This document shows, in pieces, positions 1 to 9,378 of a stretch of 64,000 bases of DNA (positions are counted from its first letter, which is position 1; every line of letters starts with the position of its first letter). Origin of the DNA: Limnobacter humi (GTDB taxonomy: Bacteria > Pseudomonadota > Gammaproteobacteria > Burkholderiales > Burkholderiaceae_B); assembly GCF_024518835.1 (NCBI RefSeq), contig NZ_JANIGO010000002.1:811522-875521 (forward strand), in the 5' to 3' direction. Under the pieces are notes generated by a model that worked only from the letters and a program-made list of their open reading frames with translations, searched no databases and was not told the DNA's origin. Made by a program: the position numbers and the translations under genes.

Positions 1-653
1 CGGGCGCCGATGAGGTGTGGGTGGCCACAGACCACCCTGCCATCGAAGCAGCCTGCCGGTCAGAAGGCTTGAACGTGCTCATGACCCGTAGTGACTGGCC
101 CACCGGAACCGACCGGCTGGCTGAAGTGGTTCAATTGCGGGGCTGGAGCGATGACACGGTGGTGGTGAATGTGCAGGGAGACGAGCCCCTGATCGACCCT
201 GCCTTGATTGACCGCGTGGCCAAGGCTCTGCTGGATGGCGACCAAGCGATGGCGACCTGCGGGCACCCCATCGACGACCTGGACGAGTTTCGCAACCCGA
301 ACGTGGTGAAAATTGCGCTGCGCAACGATGATGAAGCCCTGTATTTTTCGCGCGCACCGATTCCCTATCCACGCGACTACTTCAACAGTGGCTGCTCACC
401 AGCCCTTGAACCAGCCGGACCCATCGGCATTCGACACATTGGTTTGTACGCCTACAAAGCGCACTTTTTGCGTCGCTTTCAAACCTTGTCCCCCGCACGG
501 ATCGAGACACTTGAATCACTGGAACAACTGCGTGCCTTGGCCCACGGCTTCCGGATAAAAGTGTGTATGATTCATGAAGCCCCGCTTCCAGGGGTTGACA
601 CTGCAGAAGATTTGGAACGGGTGCGTTCCCTGTTCGTGTCCCGTTCGGGCTGA
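1..653 (+). CDS. kdsB: 3-deoxy-manno-octulosonate cytidylyltransferase (KdsB), 5' end cut by window
   Basis: Activates Kdo with CTP to give CMP-Kdo for the inner core of lipopolysaccharide; cytosolic. The frame is open from base 3 with no start, so the N-terminus lies outside the window; the GTG at 15 is internal. The visible part has the family signatures: VWVATDHPAI, the TGTDRLAEV stretch, the VNVQGDEPLI motif that binds nucleotide and metal, and a C-terminal EAPLPGVDTAEDLERV. The stop at 651-653 gives a normal C-terminus. It is followed by a 177-bp spacer and adk, as in many Burkholderiales. The identification is secure; the length of the missing part cannot be judged. Confidence 0.95.
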   Translation, partial: GADEVWVATDHPAIEAACRSEGLNVLMTRSDWPTGTDRLAEVVQLRGWSDDTVVVNVQGDEPLIDPALIDRVAKALLDGDQAMATCGHPIDDLDEFRNPNVVKIALRNDDEALYFSRAPIPYPRDYFNSGCSPALEPAGPIGIRHIGLYAYKAHFLRRFQTLSPARIETLESLEQLRALAHGFRIKVCMIHEAPLPGVDTAEDLERVRSLFVSRSG

Positions 654-737
654 AAAGCATCTCGAAGCCACCCCGCCCAAAGTCTAGGTAAGTTTGCTGC
701 AAGTTGAACGCCCTAGACTGCGCGTGGTTTTGAATAA

Positions 738-1484
<747 letters not shown>

Positions 1485-1497
1485 CCTGCTCGGTATT

Positions 1498-1525
1498 AAA
1501 AAAGGAGGCTTCGGCCTCCTTTTTT
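1498..1525 (+). terminator. Rho-independent terminator between convergent adk and murJ
   Basis: Six-bp GC stem GGAGGC/GCCTCC closed by a TTCG tetraloop, flanked by six A on the left and six T on the right. It can therefore terminate in both directions, serving adk (+) and murJ (-). Confidence 0.95.
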
Positions 1526-1556
1526 AATGTTGCACCGGCTGATCTGGCCCTCACAT

Positions 1557-3113
1557 TCACGCCGGCTTGCGGATCAACTTCCTCGGTGTCAAACCCATCA
1601 CGGCCAACGCAGCAAAGTAAACAACACCAGCCGCTGCAATCACCAGCAACACCCAAACAATTCGCAAGACTGGTTCTGCGCGCAAAGCAATCCAGTCAAA
1701 ATGCTGGTTGGCCAGTACCAGAACCACCGCCATGAATGCGCTGGCCGCCACGGTGCGCAACCAATATGCAGCCCAACCGGGTTTGGGTGTGTACAAACCG
1801 CGCTTGCGCAGCCCCATGAACAAAATCAGGGCGTTCAACATGGCCCCCAGGCCAATGGACAGTGGCAACCCAGCGTGGTCAAACAGCGGAACAAAAGCCA
1901 AGTTCATCAATTGCGTGGCCACCACCACACCAATGCCGATTTTCACAGGTGTGCGAATGTCCTGTTTGGCATAAAAGCCAGGTGCGAGAATCTTGATCAG
2001 CACCAAACCCAACAACCCGACGCTGTAAGCGACCACGGCCTGGCTGGTCATGTGCACATCATGGGCTTCAAAGCGCCCGTAATGAAACAGGATGGACACC
2101 AGGGCATCGCTGAACAGGCCCAACCCCACCGCTGAGGGCAGCGCCAACACCACGGTCAGGCGAAGTCCCCAATCCATCAAGCGCGAATATTCCTCGGCGC
2201 TGCGCGTGGCTGCAGCAGACAGTGAGGGCAGCAAAACCGTACCCAGAGCCACGCCCAGTAATGCGGTCGGAAATTCCATGAGGCGGTCCCCAAATGAAAT
2301 CCACGACACGCTGCCCGGCGTTAAATGGGATGCGATGTTGGTGTTGATGATCAAACTGATTTGAGCCACCGACACGGCCAGCGTGGCGGGTACCATGTTT
2401 TGCAGCACCCGGCGAACCTGGGGATCAGCCCAGGCCAAACCCAAACGCGACATGCCGGCCAGCGGATTGATCCAGCAACCATTGCGCTGCAACCCCCACC
2501 ACAGCACCAATACCTGCAACACACCACCCACCATCACCGAAACGGCAAAGGCCATGGACACTTGCGGCATGTGTGGTGCCAGCACTAGGGCACCGACAAT
2601 AAAGCTAACATTCAACAACACAGGGGCAAAGGCTGGCCATGCAAATGACCGGAACGTGTTCAACAGCCCCGAGGCCAAAGCCACCATGGAAATCAGGAGA
2701 ATGTAAGGAAACATCCAGCGTGTGAGCGTGACGGTGAGTTCGAATTGCTCACTGCCAGGCTGTAGACCACTGGCCATGCCCAACACCACCCAGCCAGCGC
2801 CCAGGCAACCTGCCAGCGTGATCAGGAGCAACACGAGAAACAACAGGGAACTGACCCGCCGAGCCAACTCGATGGCCACTGGGCGCCCCTCGGCAGCCGC
2901 AGTTTGAGACAGAATGGGAATAAAGGCCTGGGAAAAAGCGCCCTCTGCGAACAGCCTGCGCAGCAGGTTGGGGATGCGGAACGCGATAAAAAACGCATCA
3001 GACTCCGACCCGGCACCCAACAAACGGGCCGTGATGGTTTCCCGGACCAGCCCGGTAACCCGCGACAGTAGGGTCATGGCACTGACCGAGGCGGCCGACT
3101 TCAATAAATTCAT
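1557..3113 (-). CDS. murJ: Lipid II flippase MurJ (MviN)
   Basis: Integral inner-membrane protein of the MOP exporter superfamily that flips lipid II for peptidoglycan synthesis. It has 518 residues with about 14 hydrophobic segments spread over the whole length. The N-terminus (MNLLKSAASVSAMTLLSRV followed by GLVRE) and the EGAFSQAFIPILS segment near residue 60 are MurJ hallmarks, including the conserved arginines of the central cavity. It is divergent from rpsT with only 75 bp between the starts, a conserved proteobacterial arrangement. Full length, with no sign of damage. Confidence 0.97.
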   Translation of the reverse strand: MNLLKSAASVSAMTLLSRVTGLVRETITARLLGAGSESDAFFIAFRIPNLLRRLFAEGAFSQAFIPILSQTAAAEGRPVAIELARRVSSLLFLVLLLITLAGCLGAGWVVLGMASGLQPGSEQFELTVTLTRWMFPYILLISMVALASGLLNTFRSFAWPAFAPVLLNVSFIVGALVLAPHMPQVSMAFAVSVMVGGVLQVLVLWWGLQRNGCWINPLAGMSRLGLAWADPQVRRVLQNMVPATLAVSVAQISLIINTNIASHLTPGSVSWISFGDRLMEFPTALLGVALGTVLLPSLSAAATRSAEEYSRLMDWGLRLTVVLALPSAVGLGLFSDALVSILFHYGRFEAHDVHMTSQAVVAYSVGLLGLVLIKILAPGFYAKQDIRTPVKIGIGVVVATQLMNLAFVPLFDHAGLPLSIGLGAMLNALILFMGLRKRGLYTPKPGWAAYWLRTVAASAFMAVVLVLANQHFDWIALRAEPVLRIVWVLLVIAAAGVVYFAALAVMGLTPRKLIRKPA

Positions 3114-3121
3114 AGAAACGA

Positions 3122-3150
3122 TTGTGAAAGGACTGGGTTTTTGTTAAAAT
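3122..3150 (+). promoter_or_regulatory. Promoter of rpsT
   Basis: -35 TTGTGA (3122-3127), 17-bp spacer, -10 TAAAAT (3145-3150), about 39 bp before the rpsT start. Identified by eye. The rpsP operon promoter in this window uses the same -35 hexamer and spacer length. Confidence 0.65.
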
Positions 3151-3188
3151 CGTGGGTTTCCGAATTCTACACCCTGGATTAGAGCAAC

Positions 3189-3455
3189 ATGGCTAACACC
3201 GCACAGGCGCGTAAGCGCGCTAAACAAGCCGCTAAACTGAATGCGCACAACTCTGCGATTCGTTCAGCAATGAGAACTGCCGTCAAGAAAGTACGCGCTG
3301 CTGTTGAAGCAGGCGACAAAGCTGCTGCACAAGCAGTGTATATCGAAACCACGAGCATTCTGGACCGTGTGGCTGACAAAGAAATCATCCACAAGAACAA
3401 GGCCTCCCGCCAGAAGTCTCGTTTGTCTGCCCTGATCAAGGGCATGGCTGCTTAA
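3189..3455 (+). CDS. rpsT: 30S ribosomal protein S20
   Basis: Primary 16S rRNA-binding protein of the 30S body. The 88 residues match the usual length. It begins [20 protein letters not shown], is Lys/Arg/Ala-rich and helical, and ends in the [18 protein letters not shown] segment typical of S20. It is a single-gene transcript with its own promoter upstream and a terminator 27 bp after the stop. E. coli S20 represses its own translation; nothing in this leader lets me confirm that here. Confidence 0.98.
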   Translation: MANTAQARKRAKQAAKLNAHNSAIRSAMRTAVKKVRAAVEAGDKAAAQAVYIETTSILDRVADKEIIHKNKASRQKSRLSALIKGMAA

Positions 3456-3481
3456 TTCAAGCACCCACTGACATTCCCAAC

Positions 3482-3510
3482 AAAAAGCCCCGATCAAGTC
3501 GGGGCTTTTT
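3482..3510 (+). terminator. Terminator of rpsT
   Basis: Stem AAGCCCCGA / TCGGGGCTT (3485-3493 and 3499-3507) with a five-base loop and a T5 tail. The A-run on the left makes it usable from the minus strand too, where the DUF3579 gene ends at 3550. Confidence 0.95.
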
Positions 3511-3549
3511 GTTGGTGCCTCACAGGCATGGAGAGGATCAGGCTGGGCG

Positions 3550-3876
3550 TCAGGCAGCAGCGTCAGGCAATAAGCAGGCATCGAGCACCTGCAGATCATT
3601 GTCGCGTGCAAAGTTGAGCACAAAGTTAAACGCCATGGGCTCTACATCTTTCAAACGCTCGTCCACCACCACACACTTGATGTTGTTCATCACAATCGGC
3701 AGGCAATAAGGGCTGTACACCAGGTGCTGCTGGCTGGCCTGGCGACCTGGCGGTTTGAATTGCGACATGACGCCACACAAACGTTCCGACCAGTCCGACG
3801 GACGAAATGTTTTCCCGGTCGACGTGACGCCGAGAATAAACACTTCCTTGGGCTTGACCTTGGGTGGTTCAGCCAT
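3550..3876 (-). CDS. DUF3579 domain protein, function unknown
   Basis: Small soluble protein of 108 residues from the ATG at 3876, which has AGGAG ten bases upstream; an in-frame start at 3903 would add nine residues without a better ribosome site. It begins MAEPPKVKPKEVFILGVTST and carries FRPSDWSERLCGV and a Pro-Tyr-Cys-Leu-Pro stretch near residue 60. I recognise it as the DUF3579 family, common in betaproteobacteria, often close to rpsT and murJ. No catalytic motif or membrane segment is visible. It stands alone, 115 bp downstream of folE2 on the same strand, with an inverted repeat in between. Confidence 0.75.
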   Translation of the reverse strand: MAEPPKVKPKEVFILGVTSTGKTFRPSDWSERLCGVMSQFKPPGRQASQQHLVYSPYCLPIVMNNIKCVVVDERLKDVEPMAFNFVLNFARDNDLQVLDACLLPDAAA

Positions 3877-3906
3877 AAACACAAAGCTCCTGATCGTGGG
3901 CATTCA

Positions 3907-3939
3907 CCCGACATTGTTGTGCGTGTGTGTATTGTCGGG
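3907..3939. repeat. Inverted repeat upstream of the DUF3579 gene
   Basis: Perfect 7-bp arms CCCGACA and TGTCGGG separated by 19 bp of GT-rich sequence. It lies 31 bp before the DUF3579 start on the minus strand, so it could be an operator; it could also be chance. Confidence 0.4.
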
Positions 3940-3957
3940 GGTTTGACTTACATCGGA

Positions 3958-3994
3958 CTGAAACGGCTCTGCAAGAAGCAGAGATCCGGTTCAG
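3958..3994 (-). other. Long hairpin overlapping the folE2 stop codon
   Basis: Read on the minus strand, an outer stem CTGAACCGG / CCGTTTCAG (one mismatch) and an inner stem CTCTGC / GCAGAG enclose a TTCTT loop. The folE2 stop codon (3991-3993) is inside the left arm. There is no T-tract, so it is not a standard terminator; 3'-end stabilisation or factor-dependent termination are alternatives. Confidence 0.6.
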
Positions 3995-4830
3995 ACGCGG
4001 TCGATACGCGCGTAGGCCGAGTGGTTGTGGATGGACTCGAAGTTTTCCGCTTCCACGGTGTAGTGGCCAATTTCCTTGAATTTGTTCAAGGCAATGGCCA
4101 CGTCTCGCACCAAATCTTCCACAAACTTGGGGTTGTCGTAGGCACGCTCAGTCACGTATTTTTCGTCAGGGCGCTTGAGCAAACCATACAGTTCACAAGA
4201 GGCCTGTTGCTCAATGCTGGAAATCAGCATTGCAATGTCCAGGTCGTCTTTCAACTGAACACGGGCTGTGACATGGGAACGCTGGTTGTGTGCACCATAT
4301 TCGGAAATTTTCTTGGAACAGGGGCACAAGCTGGTCACCGGCACGACCACGGTCAGGAAAATATCCTCCCCGGCTTCTTCGCCCGCCGCACGGGCTTGGC
4401 CTTCCAACGTTAGTTGGTAGTCCATCAGGCTGGACACGCCGCTGACCGGCGCCACTTTGGATAAAAAGTATGGCAAGGCCATGTTGATGCGACCGGACGG
4501 TGCGTCCAGACGAGTCAGCATTTGCTTGAGCATGCTGCGGAAACCACCCACGGTCAGCGTACTGCCCTGGGATTCTTCCAGCAAGGCAATGAAGCGTGAC
4601 ATGTGTGTGCCTTTTTGCTCGGCTGGCAGAAACACGGTCATTTCGAATTCGGCCACAGAAGGCATGGGCTTTTGGCCTTGCAGCTCAATCAGCACTGGAT
4701 ATTTCACGGATCGAATGCCGACAGACTGGATCGCAATGTGCCGGGTATCAATCGAACTCTGAACGTCTGGAATGGCCTGACCAGTCTCTTGGACCGCGGC
4801 AGATTCCAAACCTTTGTCGCGTGTATTCAT
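3991..4830 (-). CDS. folE2: GTP cyclohydrolase I type 2 (FolE2)
   Basis: Converts GTP to 7,8-dihydroneopterin triphosphate, the first step of folate synthesis. This is the tunnel-fold isozyme that, unlike FolE1, does not strictly need zinc. From the ATG at 4830 (GAGGAAG two bases upstream) it has 279 residues; reading further upstream would run into dxs. The TSLCPCSKKISEYGAHNQR motif, with the active-site Cys and metal-ligand region, is present, and the start lies 7 bp after the dxs stop. In other bacteria FolE2 is often tied to zinc scarcity. No Zur-like site is obvious here, and the gene seems to be read through from dxs. Confidence 0.93.
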   Translation of the reverse strand: MNTRDKGLESAAVQETGQAIPDVQSSIDTRHIAIQSVGIRSVKYPVLIELQGQKPMPSVAEFEMTVFLPAEQKGTHMSRFIALLEESQGSTLTVGGFRSMLKQMLTRLDAPSGRINMALPYFLSKVAPVSGVSSLMDYQLTLEGQARAAGEEAGEDIFLTVVVPVTSLCPCSKKISEYGAHNQRSHVTARVQLKDDLDIAMLISSIEQQASCELYGLLKRPDEKYVTERAYDNPKFVEDLVRDVAIALNKFKEIGHYTVEAENFESIHNHSAYARIDRV

Positions 4831-4837
4831 AACTTCC

Positions 4838-6757
4838 TCATGGTTTTGTGACCCGGCTTGGGACATGCCGGACCACATTGCTGTGGCGATCAAACAGATC
4901 GCCGTAGTACTGCTCAATGGACAATTGAATACCCGAGGCATCCAGTCCAATATTCTTCAACAACAGGGCAGGGTCGCCATGGTCGATGAATTCGTCGGGC
5001 AATCCGAGCTGCAACACCCGATTGGTAAAACCTTGGGCGTGCAGGTATTCGGTCACCGCCGAACCTGCCCCGCCCATGATACAACCCTCTTCCACCGTAA
5101 CAAAACCGTAGCGTTGCTCGGCCAGGCGCTGCAGCAGGGCCTCATCCAAGGGTTTGACCCAGCGCATGTCGACCACCAGCGCACCCAACGCACGGCCGGC
5201 GGCCAGTGCAGGTTCGCACATGGAGCCAAAAGCCAGAATTGCAAGCTTTAAATCATCGGTTTGGGGTTGATGACGCACAACAGCCTTGCCCAATTCAACA
5301 GTGTCCAGCGATTCATCGGGCACCAGACCTGGACCCGTGCCTCGTGGATAACGCACAGCAGCGCAACCGGCGTATTGATAGGCCGTGGACAGCAGTTTGC
5401 GGCACTCGTCTTCGTTGGACGGGGCGGCTATCACCATGTTCGGAATGCAGCGCAGGTAGGCAATGTCGTAATTGCCAGCGTGGGTGGCACCATCGGCCCC
5501 CACCAAACCGGCACGGTCCAGGGCAAAAGTGACGTCCAGGTTTTGCAGGGCCACATCGTGAATGAGCTGGTCATAGGCGCGTTGCAAGAAGGTGGAGTAA
5601 ATGGCCACCACAGGCTTCATGCCTTCGCAGGCCAAGCCAGCCGCAAAAGTGACTGAATGCTGCTCGGCAATGCCCACGTCGAAATAACGGGAGGGGAACC
5701 GGCGTTCGAATTCGACCAAACCGGACCCTTCCCGCATGGCGGGCGTGATGCCAATCAATTTGCGGTCGGCTGCAGCCATGTCGCACAACCACTGCCCAAA
5801 AATCTGCGTGTAAGTGGGTGGCTTGGGGCCAGTTGCTTTTTGAATGCCAATGCTGGGGTCGAACTTGCCAGGGCCGTGATACAGAACGGGGTCTTGCTCA
5901 GCCAGCTTGTAACCAGCGCCCTTTTTGGTGATGACATGCAAAAACAGCGGCCCTTTGAGCTTGCGCAGGTTTTGCAGGGTGGGAATCAGGGCGTCCAGGT
6001 CATGACCATCAATGGGACCATAGTAGTTAAAGCCAAATTCCTCGAACATCGTGGCTGGCGTGACCATGCCTTTCACATGTTCTTCCAGACGGTGTGCAAA
6101 TTCGTACAGTGGTGGGGCAACGCCCAACAAGCCTTTGCCCACCTCTTTGGCGGTGTTCATCATGCGGCCCGACATCAATTTGGCCAGGTATTTGTTGAGC
6201 GCGCCCACGGGTGGTGAAATCGACATGTCGTTGTCGTTGAGGATCACCAACAAGTCGATATCCGGCGTTACACCCGCATTGTTCATGGCTTCAAATGCCA
6301 TGCCAGCTGTCATCGATCCGTCGCCGATGATGGCCACATGTTTGCGGTTCACGCCCAGGTTGCGGGACGCCACCGCCATGCCCAGCGCAGCCGAGATGGA
6401 AGTACTGGAATGCGCGGTGCCAAAAGCATCGTATTCGGATTCGGACCGTTTGGGAAAGCCAGAAATGCCGCCGTACTGGCGCAGCCCCGGCATGGCATCC
6501 CGGCGACCAGTCAAAATTTTGTGGGGATAGGTTTGGTGGCCCACATCCCACACCAGGCGGTCTTGCGGTGTGTTGAACACGTAGTGCAAGGCCACCGTCA
6601 ATTCCACCGTGCCTAGGTTGGAGGACAAGTGCCCGCCGGTTTTGGAGACCTGCTCGACAATGTAATTGCGCAGCTCATCGGCCAGCGCAGGCAGCTGGCT
6701 GGTAGAGAGGCGGCGCAGGTCGGCCGGCGAATCGATTTTCTTGAGCAAGTCGGTCAT
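4838..6757 (-). CDS. dxs: 1-deoxy-D-xylulose-5-phosphate synthase
   Basis: Thiamine-diphosphate enzyme that condenses pyruvate and glyceraldehyde 3-phosphate, the first step of the MEP isoprenoid route. The 639 residues are near the family norm. The ThDP/Mg motif [16 protein letters not shown] is at residues 145-160, and [15 protein letters not shown] in the pyrimidine-binding domain is near 410. The C-terminal transketolase-like domain is complete. Its ATG overlaps the ispA stop by four bases (ATGA), which couples the two genes; a short gap leads to folE2. Order xseB-ispA-dxs is standard in proteobacteria. Confidence 0.98.
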   Translation of the reverse strand: MTDLLKKIDSPADLRRLSTSQLPALADELRNYIVEQVSKTGGHLSSNLGTVELTVALHYVFNTPQDRLVWDVGHQTYPHKILTGRRDAMPGLRQYGGISGFPKRSESEYDAFGTAHSSTSISAALGMAVASRNLGVNRKHVAIIGDGSMTAGMAFEAMNNAGVTPDIDLLVILNDNDMSISPPVGALNKYLAKLMSGRMMNTAKEVGKGLLGVAPPLYEFAHRLEEHVKGMVTPATMFEEFGFNYYGPIDGHDLDALIPTLQNLRKLKGPLFLHVITKKGAGYKLAEQDPVLYHGPGKFDPSIGIQKATGPKPPTYTQIFGQWLCDMAAADRKLIGITPAMREGSGLVEFERRFPSRYFDVGIAEQHSVTFAAGLACEGMKPVVAIYSTFLQRAYDQLIHDVALQNLDVTFALDRAGLVGADGATHAGNYDIAYLRCIPNMVIAAPSNEDECRKLLSTAYQYAGCAAVRYPRGTGPGLVPDESLDTVELGKAVVRHQPQTDDLKLAILAFGSMCEPALAAGRALGALVVDMRWVKPLDEALLQRLAEQRYGFVTVEEGCIMGGAGSAVTEYLHAQGFTNRVLQLGLPDEFIDHGDPALLLKNIGLDASGIQLSIEQYYGDLFDRHSNVVRHVPSRVTKP

Positions 6758-7662
6758 GATGTTCGGTTGGTGATCAATTCAACAAGCGTTTCCAAGGGGG
6801 TTCGGCGGTATTCATCGAACTGTTCACAGGCGGCCATGGCATCGGTCCTCAGGCTGGTCAGCCAATGTCTGGCGTCTTGCAGTCCCATCAGGCTCACCAC
6901 GGTAGGCTTGTTGTTCATCGCATCCTTTCCGGATGTTTTACCCAGCACTTCGCTGCTGGACTCCACATCCAATATGTCGTCTATGATCTGATAAGCCAAG
7001 CCCAATGCGTTGGCATAAGCCTCTAAAGCTTGCTGCTCGGCACGCCCGAGGTGGGGATTGGACAGGTAGCCCATTCGAATCGCCGCAGCAATCAAGTCAC
7101 CTGTTTTTCGGGCATGCATCTCTTTTAATTCCCCCAAACCCATGGGCTTACCCACATGGGCCAGGTCAATCGCCTGCCCTGCCGCCATGCCCATCAGACC
7201 GGCTGCCGTGCTCAAGGTTGCAAGCTGTGCCATGCGCACTTCCGCACTGCCCTGGCGAGAATGGACCAACCAATGGAATGCGGTGGTTTGCAAAGCATCC
7301 CCGGCCAGCAAGGCCATGGCTTCACCAAACTGAACATGGCAGGTGGGCTTACCCCGGCGCAACACATCGTTGTCCATGCAGGGTAGGTCGTCATGCACCA
7401 AGGAATACGCATGCATGGCCTCGATGGCACAGGCTGCGTCGTGCAACTGCTCAACGGGGGTGGACGCAGCGTGGCCGGCAGCATACACCAGCATGGCGCG
7501 CAGCCGTTTCCCCCCCTCCAGCAGACCATACCGAACCGCCGCATTCAAGGGTGCCGAGGGCCCTGAGAATTCGTTCAGCTTGTTAAGCAACACCTGCTCG
7601 AAGTCTTGTCGGACCCGATCAAACCAGGGCGCGGCCGGTACGAATGGGTTATTTAAGCTCAA
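6754..7662 (-). CDS. ispA: Farnesyl diphosphate synthase (polyprenyl synthetase)
   Basis: Adds isopentenyl diphosphate to DMAPP and GPP to make FPP for quinone and undecaprenyl chains. It has 302 residues. The first Asp-rich motif is DDLPCMDND at 91-99 and the second, DDILD, is near 230, with the KTSGKDAM segment after it. The FARM region reads [10 protein letters not shown], typical of short-chain synthases. It overlaps xseB upstream and dxs downstream by 4 bp each, so the three form one translationally coupled unit. Confidence 0.96.
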   Translation of the reverse strand: MSLNNPFVPAAPWFDRVRQDFEQVLLNKLNEFSGPSAPLNAAVRYGLLEGGKRLRAMLVYAAGHAASTPVEQLHDAACAIEAMHAYSLVHDDLPCMDNDVLRRGKPTCHVQFGEAMALLAGDALQTTAFHWLVHSRQGSAEVRMAQLATLSTAAGLMGMAAGQAIDLAHVGKPMGLGELKEMHARKTGDLIAAAIRMGYLSNPHLGRAEQQALEAYANALGLAYQIIDDILDVESSSEVLGKTSGKDAMNNKPTVVSLMGLQDARHWLTSLRTDAMAACEQFDEYRRTPLETLVELITNRTS

Positions 7663-7916
7663 GACGGGTCTCCGCCAGCATCGCTGGCCAGGCCGGCTTC
7701 AATCTGCTTGACCTCTTCGCGAACCTGCTGAAGACGGTCGCGGCAGTATTTCACCAACAAGGCACCCCGTTTATAGTCCTTGACCAATTGGTCAAGCCCT
7801 AGCCCTTGTTCGTCCATGCCATCCACCAAGGCTTCCAGTTCGGCCATGGCCGATTCAAAGGACTCGGGCTGACTCAACAGGTCATCGGCTGCGGCATTGA
7901 CTGACTTTTTGCTCAT
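7659..7916 (-). CDS. xseB: Exodeoxyribonuclease VII small subunit
   Basis: Small helical partner of XseA in exonuclease VII, which degrades single-stranded DNA. The 85 residues match the family. The core PESFESAMAELEALVDGMDE and the YKRGALLVKYCRDRLQQV segment are characteristic of XseB. It is the first gene of the xseB-ispA-dxs unit. xseA is not in the window, as is usual. The Rieske oxygenase gene starts divergently 178 bp away. Confidence 0.95.
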   Translation of the reverse strand: MSKKSVNAAADDLLSQPESFESAMAELEALVDGMDEQGLGLDQLVKDYKRGALLVKYCRDRLQQVREEVKQIEAGLASDAGGDPS

Positions 7917-7980
7917 CGGGGGCGTTTTGCGTCACAAAGTCTTCTATTTTACTGCGACTTTGCCCAAACGCGAAAAGTCT

Positions 7981-8010
7981 TTGGCGGGAACTTCAATCCG
8001 AGGGTACAAT
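7981..8010 (+). promoter_or_regulatory. Probable promoter of the Rieske oxygenase gene
   Basis: -35 TTGGCG (7981-7986), 18-bp spacer, -10 TACAAT (8005-8010), followed by an 83-bp leader. The -10 is good and the -35 moderate; identified by eye only. Confidence 0.5.
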
Positions 8011-8093
8011 CCCCTTTCTCTTTTTGTTCAACCACTTATTAGCAGCAGCCCCGGCACTTCCGGCGAGGCTTGTGGAAGGAGGTCCCCGGCATC

Positions 8094-9218
8094 ATGTCCG
8101 ATTTGAGCGATTTGTCGAATTTGTCACAGTCGAACCAGCAGCCCCATGTATCGACGTACTTTGATGAACGTGTACTCAAAGCTGAAATCGATCAGCTCTA
8201 TCGTGACGGTCCGGGTTATGTAGGCCACACCCACTGGGTGCCGGAGTCTGGCGACTGGCGTTCCCTGCCCTGGGAGAATGACGGCCGTATTCTGGTCAAC
8301 AATGGCCAGACCATCGAACTGTTGTCCAATGTGTGCCGCCACCGCCAAGCCGTGATGCTGAAAGGCCATGGCAATTCAAACAATATTGTGTGCCCGCTGC
8401 ACCGTTGGACTTACGACCTGACCGGCGAACTGCTGGGCGCCCCCCATTTTCAGCAACAGCCCTGCACCAAGCTGCAAGGGTTTGAGGTACAGAACTGGCG
8501 TGGCCTGCTGTTCAACAGCAGCCGCGATGTGCTGGGCGAGTTGGCCAATGTTCCGTTTCTGGAAGAAATTGACTTCTCGAATTATCAGTTGGACTCGATT
8601 AAAACCAACACCCTGCCCTACAACTGGAAAACCTTCATCGAGGTGTATCTGGAGGACTACCATGTGGAGCCCTTCCACCCTGGTTTGGGCCAGTTCGTGA
8701 GCTGCTCCGACCTGCAGTGGCATTACGGGGACAATTGGAGCGTTCAGTCGGTGGGCATCAAGTCGGGCCTGCGCCGCCCAGGCACCCCGGTTTACAAGGC
8801 CTGGCACGATGCCGTGATGAAATTTGGCAACGGGGTGGCGCCCAAATACGGCGCCATTTGGTTCTGCATGTACCCCAACATCATGGTGGAGTGGTATCCA
8901 CATGTGCTGGTGGTGTCAACGCTGCACCCCAAAGGCCCGCAAGAAACCCTGAACGTGGTTGAGTTCTACTACCCAGAGGAAATACGCCTGTTTGAGCGGG
9001 AGTTTGTGGAAGCTGAACAAGCGGCCTACATGGAAACTGCGGTGGAGGATGATGAAATTGCCATCCGCATGGATGAAGGTCGAAAAGTCCTCATGCTGCG
9101 CGGCGAACACGATGCCGGCCCCTACCAAAGCCCCATGGAAGATGGCATGGAGCACTTTCACAAATGGTATGCACGCCAGATGTACCCCAGCAAGCCAACG
9201 TTGGATCGCTTGAAATAA
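8094..9218 (+). CDS. Rieske non-heme iron oxygenase, alpha-subunit type
   Basis: Probably a ring-hydroxylating or related oxygenase; substrate unknown. The ATG at 8094 has AAGGAGG eleven bases upstream; a TTG eight codons earlier is less likely. The 374 residues hold a Rieske [2Fe-2S] site (Cys81, His83, Cys100, His103: CRH...CPLH) and a mononuclear iron site around EDYHVEPFH (His190, His195), so both redox centres look intact. No ferredoxin, reductase or beta subunit lies nearby. The gene has its own promoter and terminator, so its electron donor must be encoded elsewhere. It sits beside the isoprenoid unit but is transcribed away from it. Confidence 0.85.
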   Translation: MSDLSDLSNLSQSNQQPHVSTYFDERVLKAEIDQLYRDGPGYVGHTHWVPESGDWRSLPWENDGRILVNNGQTIELLSNVCRHRQAVMLKGHGNSNNIVCPLHRWTYDLTGELLGAPHFQQQPCTKLQGFEVQNWRGLLFNSSRDVLGELANVPFLEEIDFSNYQLDSIKTNTLPYNWKTFIEVYLEDYHVEPFHPGLGQFVSCSDLQWHYGDNWSVQSVGIKSGLRRPGTPVYKAWHDAVMKFGNGVAPKYGAIWFCMYPNIMVEWYPHVLVVSTLHPKGPQETLNVVEFYYPEEIRLFEREFVEAEQAAYMETAVEDDEIAIRMDEGRKVLMLRGEHDAGPYQSPMEDGMEHFHKWYARQMYPSKPTLDRLK

Positions 9219-9250
9219 GGCCACCCCGAGCGCCTCAAACCGCAATCCTG

Positions 9251-9283
9251 AAGCCAGTCGTGGATCCACGGCTGGCTTTTTTT
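9251..9283 (+). terminator. Terminator after the Rieske oxygenase gene
   Basis: Stem AGCCAG-T-CGTGG / CCACG-G-CTGGCT (one mismatch) with a very short loop, followed by T7. Confidence 0.93.
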
Positions 9284-9308
9284 ATCCAGAGCACACCCAA
9301 ATTGTCCG

Positions 9309-9349
9309 TTTTTGTCTAATATTTTTCTGGTACATTGATTAGACAAAAA
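9309..9349. promoter_or_regulatory. Perfect 12-bp inverted repeat, candidate GntR operator
   Basis: Arms TTTTTGTCTAAT (9309-9320) and ATTAGACAAAAA (9338-9349) are exact reverse complements separated by 17 bp. A -10-like TAATAT overlaps the left arm, and the right arm ends 29 bp before the regulator start. This is the expected layout for an autoregulatory operator, with two half-sites on the same DNA face about 29 bp apart. Confidence 0.65.
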
Positions 9350-9378
9350 TAAAACTCTTGAATTTGGATCGGTGCCCT

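Noticed and set aside
4831-4950. 40-codon N-terminal extension of folE2
   Set aside because: Lies inside the end of dxs; the ATG at 4830 has a good ribosome site and gives normal FolE2 length.
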